A DNA stretch of 8,434 nt from Bacteroidota bacterium (lineage in GTDB: Bacteria > Bacteroidota > Bacteroidia > Chitinophagales > UBA2359): NCBI GenBank assembly GCA_020627525.1, contig JAHDGP010000188.1:1-8434 (forward strand). Reading direction: 5' to 3'. Each line of letters opens with the position of its first letter. Position 1 is the first letter of the stretch. A program made the translations under genes and the position numbers. Below are positions 5,835 through 8,434 of the stretch, one piece after another. Below the pieces are notes generated by a model. It was not told where the DNA came from and searched no databases. It worked only from the letters and a program-made list of their open reading frames with translations.

Positions 5835-8204
5835 TTGAAAACCAAGTTTGAAAAATATAATTTGTACCTCATTTCAGTGGTTTTCACCATTGTTTTGATG
5901 ATATTTTCTTTTAGGAATATTGAACCAGATTACAAAATTGGTTTGGATTCTTCTTACATGTGGGCAGTCAATTACCTTTTTGCCAATGATTATACCCAAT
6001 TAACAGAGCTTGTTTATCCCGTTGGTCCCTTAGGATTTCTAGTATTTCCAACGACGGAGGGGAGCAATTTGCTGTACATGTTGCTTTTTTATATTGTAAT
6101 GAAATGTTGGTTTATACTTTCATTTTTGGGTTTGGCTTTCAAAACAAATCCTGGTAAAAAAATACTTGCCTTTTGTATAATAATTTTCCTTTCTTTTTTT
6201 GCTAAAATACAGTTTTTGATCATTGGAGTGTGTGCAATCCATTGTCTTTGGTTTTTGGAGGATAAAAAAATAGCGCATATTGCACTAGCGGTTTTGATTG
6301 CATTTGTAGGTTTGTGTGTCAAGACGGCAATTGGAGTAAATGCATTTTCTATTGTTGTAATGACTTTTTTAATAAATGTTTTTTTGAATAGAAATGTAAA
6401 AGGTAGTTTGAAGTTTATCGGAGTTGGTTTTATTACAGCGTTGTTTATTGGCTTACTAATTTTTCAAAGCCCAACATTGTTGTTTGATTTTTATAAAAAT
6501 TCTCTCAAACTAGCATTGTCTTATTCTGATGCTTTGTCATTGCATCCAACTAATAATTGGTTTTTGTTGGGAGGATTTTTATTGAGTATTTTTTTATTGC
6601 CAGTTGTGATAAAAGATAAAAATAGCCGCATTGCCTTTTTTGTGTTTTTGCCTTCCTTTTTTGCAATGTGGAAACACTCAATTTCGAGGCAAGATTCTTC
6701 TCACGCTTTGATAATGGTTTATTTCTTGATATTGTTTTATGGAATAGCAATTGTTTATTCAAAAATTGGCAAATTAAAATTAGCGACTTTTGCAATTATT
6801 GGGATTGCTCTTTATTATTTAAATCTAAACAATATTCCAAATTTTAAAGGAATGAAAGTTGATTTTTTTGGTGGAGATAATTTTGTGGAGGCTGTTTTTG
6901 ATTATAAAAATTTTCACAAAAAATATAAAAACATTTCTATAGATAATATTCAAGCCAATAAGTTAGATCAGGAAATAGTAGATTATATAGGAAGCTCCTC
7001 CGTCGATGTCTATCCCTGGGAATTGTCTTTTATTTCTGCGAATAACTTCAACTGGAAACCAAGAAAAACATTGCAAGGCGGAAGTTTTGCCCAATGGTTA
7101 GACGAGTTGAGTGCCATTGATTTTGATGAAAACAATGGACCTGATTTTATTTTGTTTCACTATGTAAGAGACAAATGGGGTGGGGATTTCGGATCAATTG
7201 ATGGACGCTTTTTATTGAATGATAATCCTAGGACATTACTGAAAATATTAGATAACTATCAGGTTAAATTTAATACCAGAAAATATTTACTATTTGAGAA
7301 AAATGCTGGAAAAAATATTGCTAAAGTTTCTGAAGAGGAATCTTTCGAAGTGAAGTGGAATGAGTGGATTGATGTTGAAAGTGAAAAAGACGAAATGATA
7401 AGAATGCAGGTAAATTCAGACAATAGTTTTCTAGGAAAAATAATGAACTTTATCTATAAATCAGAGCCATATTTTATTGATTATTTGTTTGATGATGGAA
7501 AATTTTTGACTTATCGTTTTATTCCTGAAAACGCTAAGGATGGATTGTGGATTCATCCATTTGTCCAATACCCAAGTGTTAAAAAAACAGAGGAAAATGT
7601 TGTGAAAGTTCGTTTGCGAAATACCTATTCCTTTTTAAATGAAGAGACTATTTGGTGTGGATTGGAGCGCATTAAATTAAAAAGCTTTGAAGGAGCGTTG
7701 TCGAATAAAATGTTTCTTAAAAAAGAAGGTGATCTATATAATATATTACACAGAACGATATTGGATTTTGACGACCAAAATCAGCATAAAGAATTATCGA
7801 ATTATAAGTTTGACGATGAAATATATTTTTCTGGTACTCATTCAAACAGAATCGACGGAGGAGGGTTTTCTGTAGGTTTTAAATACGACTTAGATTCACT
7901 ATGGAAGACAGTTGATACAAATATTAATAAAATAAATTTGGAATTGGGCGTTAAATACATCAATGAAAAATCTATGGCAAAAATGGTTGCAGTTCTTTCA
8001 AAATCCGACAATGATTTCTGGGAAGGATTAGTAATGTCTAATAATACTAATTTAGAAAATTGGGAATATAAAATATTTACAAAACAAATTAATCGAAAAG
8101 AACATCAAAGAGGTCTTTTTGAAGCTTATATTTATAATGTTGGTTCTAGTAAAATTTATGTTGATGATTTGCGGATGACGGTGGGGAATAAAGCGGGCAA
8201 TTAA
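5835..8204 (+). CDS. GT-C-glycosyltransferase-like membrane protein with C-terminal beta-sandwich domain
   Basis: Protein of 789 residues. The N-terminal half (about 10-330) has roughly nine to eleven membrane helices. The first loop carries GLDSSYMWAVNYLF and YPVGPLGFL (36-69), resembling the acidic first-loop and YGPLGF features of uncharacterised GT-C-like proteins. A later loop has WKHSISRQDSSHA (279-291). A non-membrane region follows, with VYPWELSF and NFNWKPRKTLQGGSFAQWLDEL (392-425), GPDFILF (435-441) and SIDGRFLLNDNPRTLLKILDNY (454-475). After a second beta-rich region (about 500-615) the C-terminus (about 655-785) looks like a carbohydrate-binding jelly roll: FSGTHSNRID, WEGLVMSN, EAYIYNVGSSKIYVDDLRM. 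The inferred role is transfer of a sugar from a lipid carrier on the outer face of the inner membrane; donor and acceptor are unknown. The frame opens right after a TAA (5829-5831), so the TTG at 5835 is the likely start; the first ATG (residue 22, 5898) would cut into helix 1. Confidence 0.75.
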   Translation: MKTKFEKYNLYLISVVFTIVLMIFSFRNIEPDYKIGLDSSYMWAVNYLFANDYTQLTELVYPVGPLGFLVFPTTEGSNLLYMLLFYIVMKCWFILSFLGLAFKTNPGKKILAFCIIIFLSFFAKIQFLIIGVCAIHCLWFLEDKKIAHIALAVLIAFVGLCVKTAIGVNAFSIVVMTFLINVFLNRNVKGSLKFIGVGFITALFIGLLIFQSPTLLFDFYKNSLKLALSYSDALSLHPTNNWFLLGGFLLSIFLLPVVIKDKNSRIAFFVFLPSFFAMWKHSISRQDSSHALIMVYFLILFYGIAIVYSKIGKLKLATFAIIGIALYYLNLNNIPNFKGMKVDFFGGDNFVEAVFDYKNFHKKYKNISIDNIQANKLDQEIVDYIGSSSVDVYPWELSFISANNFNWKPRKTLQGGSFAQWLDELSAIDFDENNGPDFILFHYVRDKWGGDFGSIDGRFLLNDNPRTLLKILDNYQVKFNTRKYLLFEKNAGKNIAKVSEEESFEVKWNEWIDVESEKDEMIRMQVNSDNSFLGKIMNFIYKSEPYFIDYLFDDGKFLTYRFIPENAKDGLWIHPFVQYPSVKKTEENVVKVRLRNTYSFLNEETIWCGLERIKLKSFEGALSNKMFLKKEGDLYNILHRTILDFDDQNQHKELSNYKFDDEIYFSGTHSNRIDGGGFSVGFKYDLDSLWKTVDTNINKINLELGVKYINEKSMAKMVAVLSKSDNDFWEGLVMSNNTNLENWEYKIFTKQINRKEHQRGLFEAYIYNVGSSKIYVDDLRMTVGNKAGN

Positions 8205-8434
8205 AAACCCTGAATCATTAATAAATCACACTTAATTATATATTTATAAATTTTGTTATTATATTCTATAATATGAAACATCAACCTTGCAGATGTTTAC
8301 TAGTTAGGTTTTACAAGAACTAAAACCTTGTTAAATAAAACTAAAAATGACTTGTTGCCTTTGTCTTTCAATGTTATGCTAACTTGATATTGGCAACTTG
8401 CAACTCCAATTAAATACAGTCAAACATTTTAATG
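8205..8434. other. intergenic region after the GT-C-like gene, with weak inverted repeats
   Basis: These 230 very AT-rich bases hold no gene and no clear terminator for the upstream gene. AGGTTTTA (8306-8313) and TAAAACCT (8321-8328) form a perfect 8-bp stem with a 7-nt loop. TAGTT/AACTA (8301-8305 and 8318-8322) overlaps it as an alternative pairing. GTTGCC (8354-8359) and GGCAAC (8392-8397) are also complementary. The window ends in ATG (8432-8434) after an AT-rich run like that before the 4908 gene, which may be the start of another gene but cannot be tested here. Confidence 0.4.

Noticed and set aside
6089..7875. Minus-strand frames at 6089-6322 and 6550-6795 and the plus-strand frame at 7687-7875
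   Set aside because: They are short frames inside the 789-residue coding region, Lys/Ile-rich from AT-rich DNA, with no domain signal.
4908..8204. A single gene broken by a stop codon, since the 4908 and 5835 frames are in the same phase
   Set aside because: Three in-frame stops (5799, 5808, 5829) separate them, and each product looks like a complete, different membrane protein.

Overview
The window looks like a chromosomal segment of a Bacteroidota bacterium. I judge this from the AT-rich DNA, the near absence of Shine-Dalgarno sites, several promoter-like TAnnTTTG boxes (the -7 element typical of this phylum), and the sequence style of IscA, PgsA and AspS. The order or genus cannot be fixed from the sequence alone. 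No rRNA, tRNA, CRISPR array, insertion sequence or transposase gene is visible.

Left part (1-1965). A short 17-bp-period tandem repeat is cut by the window edge. It lies just past the 3' end of a minus-strand CPBP-family membrane protein (35-757) that lacks two of the usual catalytic residues. Divergent from it is a secreted protein that looks like a small outer-membrane beta-barrel (947-1555), followed by an A-type iron-sulfur carrier of the IscA/HesB family (1639-1965).

Middle part (1966-4599). The IscA gene converges on pgsA (phosphatidylglycerophosphate synthase, 2125-2697, minus). The 159 bp between the two stop codons are filled almost exactly by a MITE/REP-like element with terminal inverted repeats and internal hairpins. 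Upstream of pgsA on the same strand is aspS (aspartyl-tRNA synthetase, 2842-4599). A perfect 12-bp stem terminator separates the two, and a good promoter candidate for aspS lies about 160 bp before its start codon.

Right part (4600-8434). A 308-bp divergent intergenic region holds the aspS promoter and a palindrome. It leads into two plus-strand genes 33 bp apart, probably co-transcribed. The first (4908-5801) is an unrecognised multi-pass membrane protein with His/Asp/Glu residues in or near its membrane segments. The second (5835-8204) is a 789-residue protein with a GT-C-glycosyltransferase-like membrane half, long non-membrane domains and a C-terminal carbohydrate-binding-like beta-sandwich. 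It has an apparent TTG start.

The housekeeping genes (pgsA, aspS, iscA) are ordinary. The least explained parts are the 4908/5835 gene pair, a candidate envelope glycan or lipid modification pair, and the structured element at 1968-2120.
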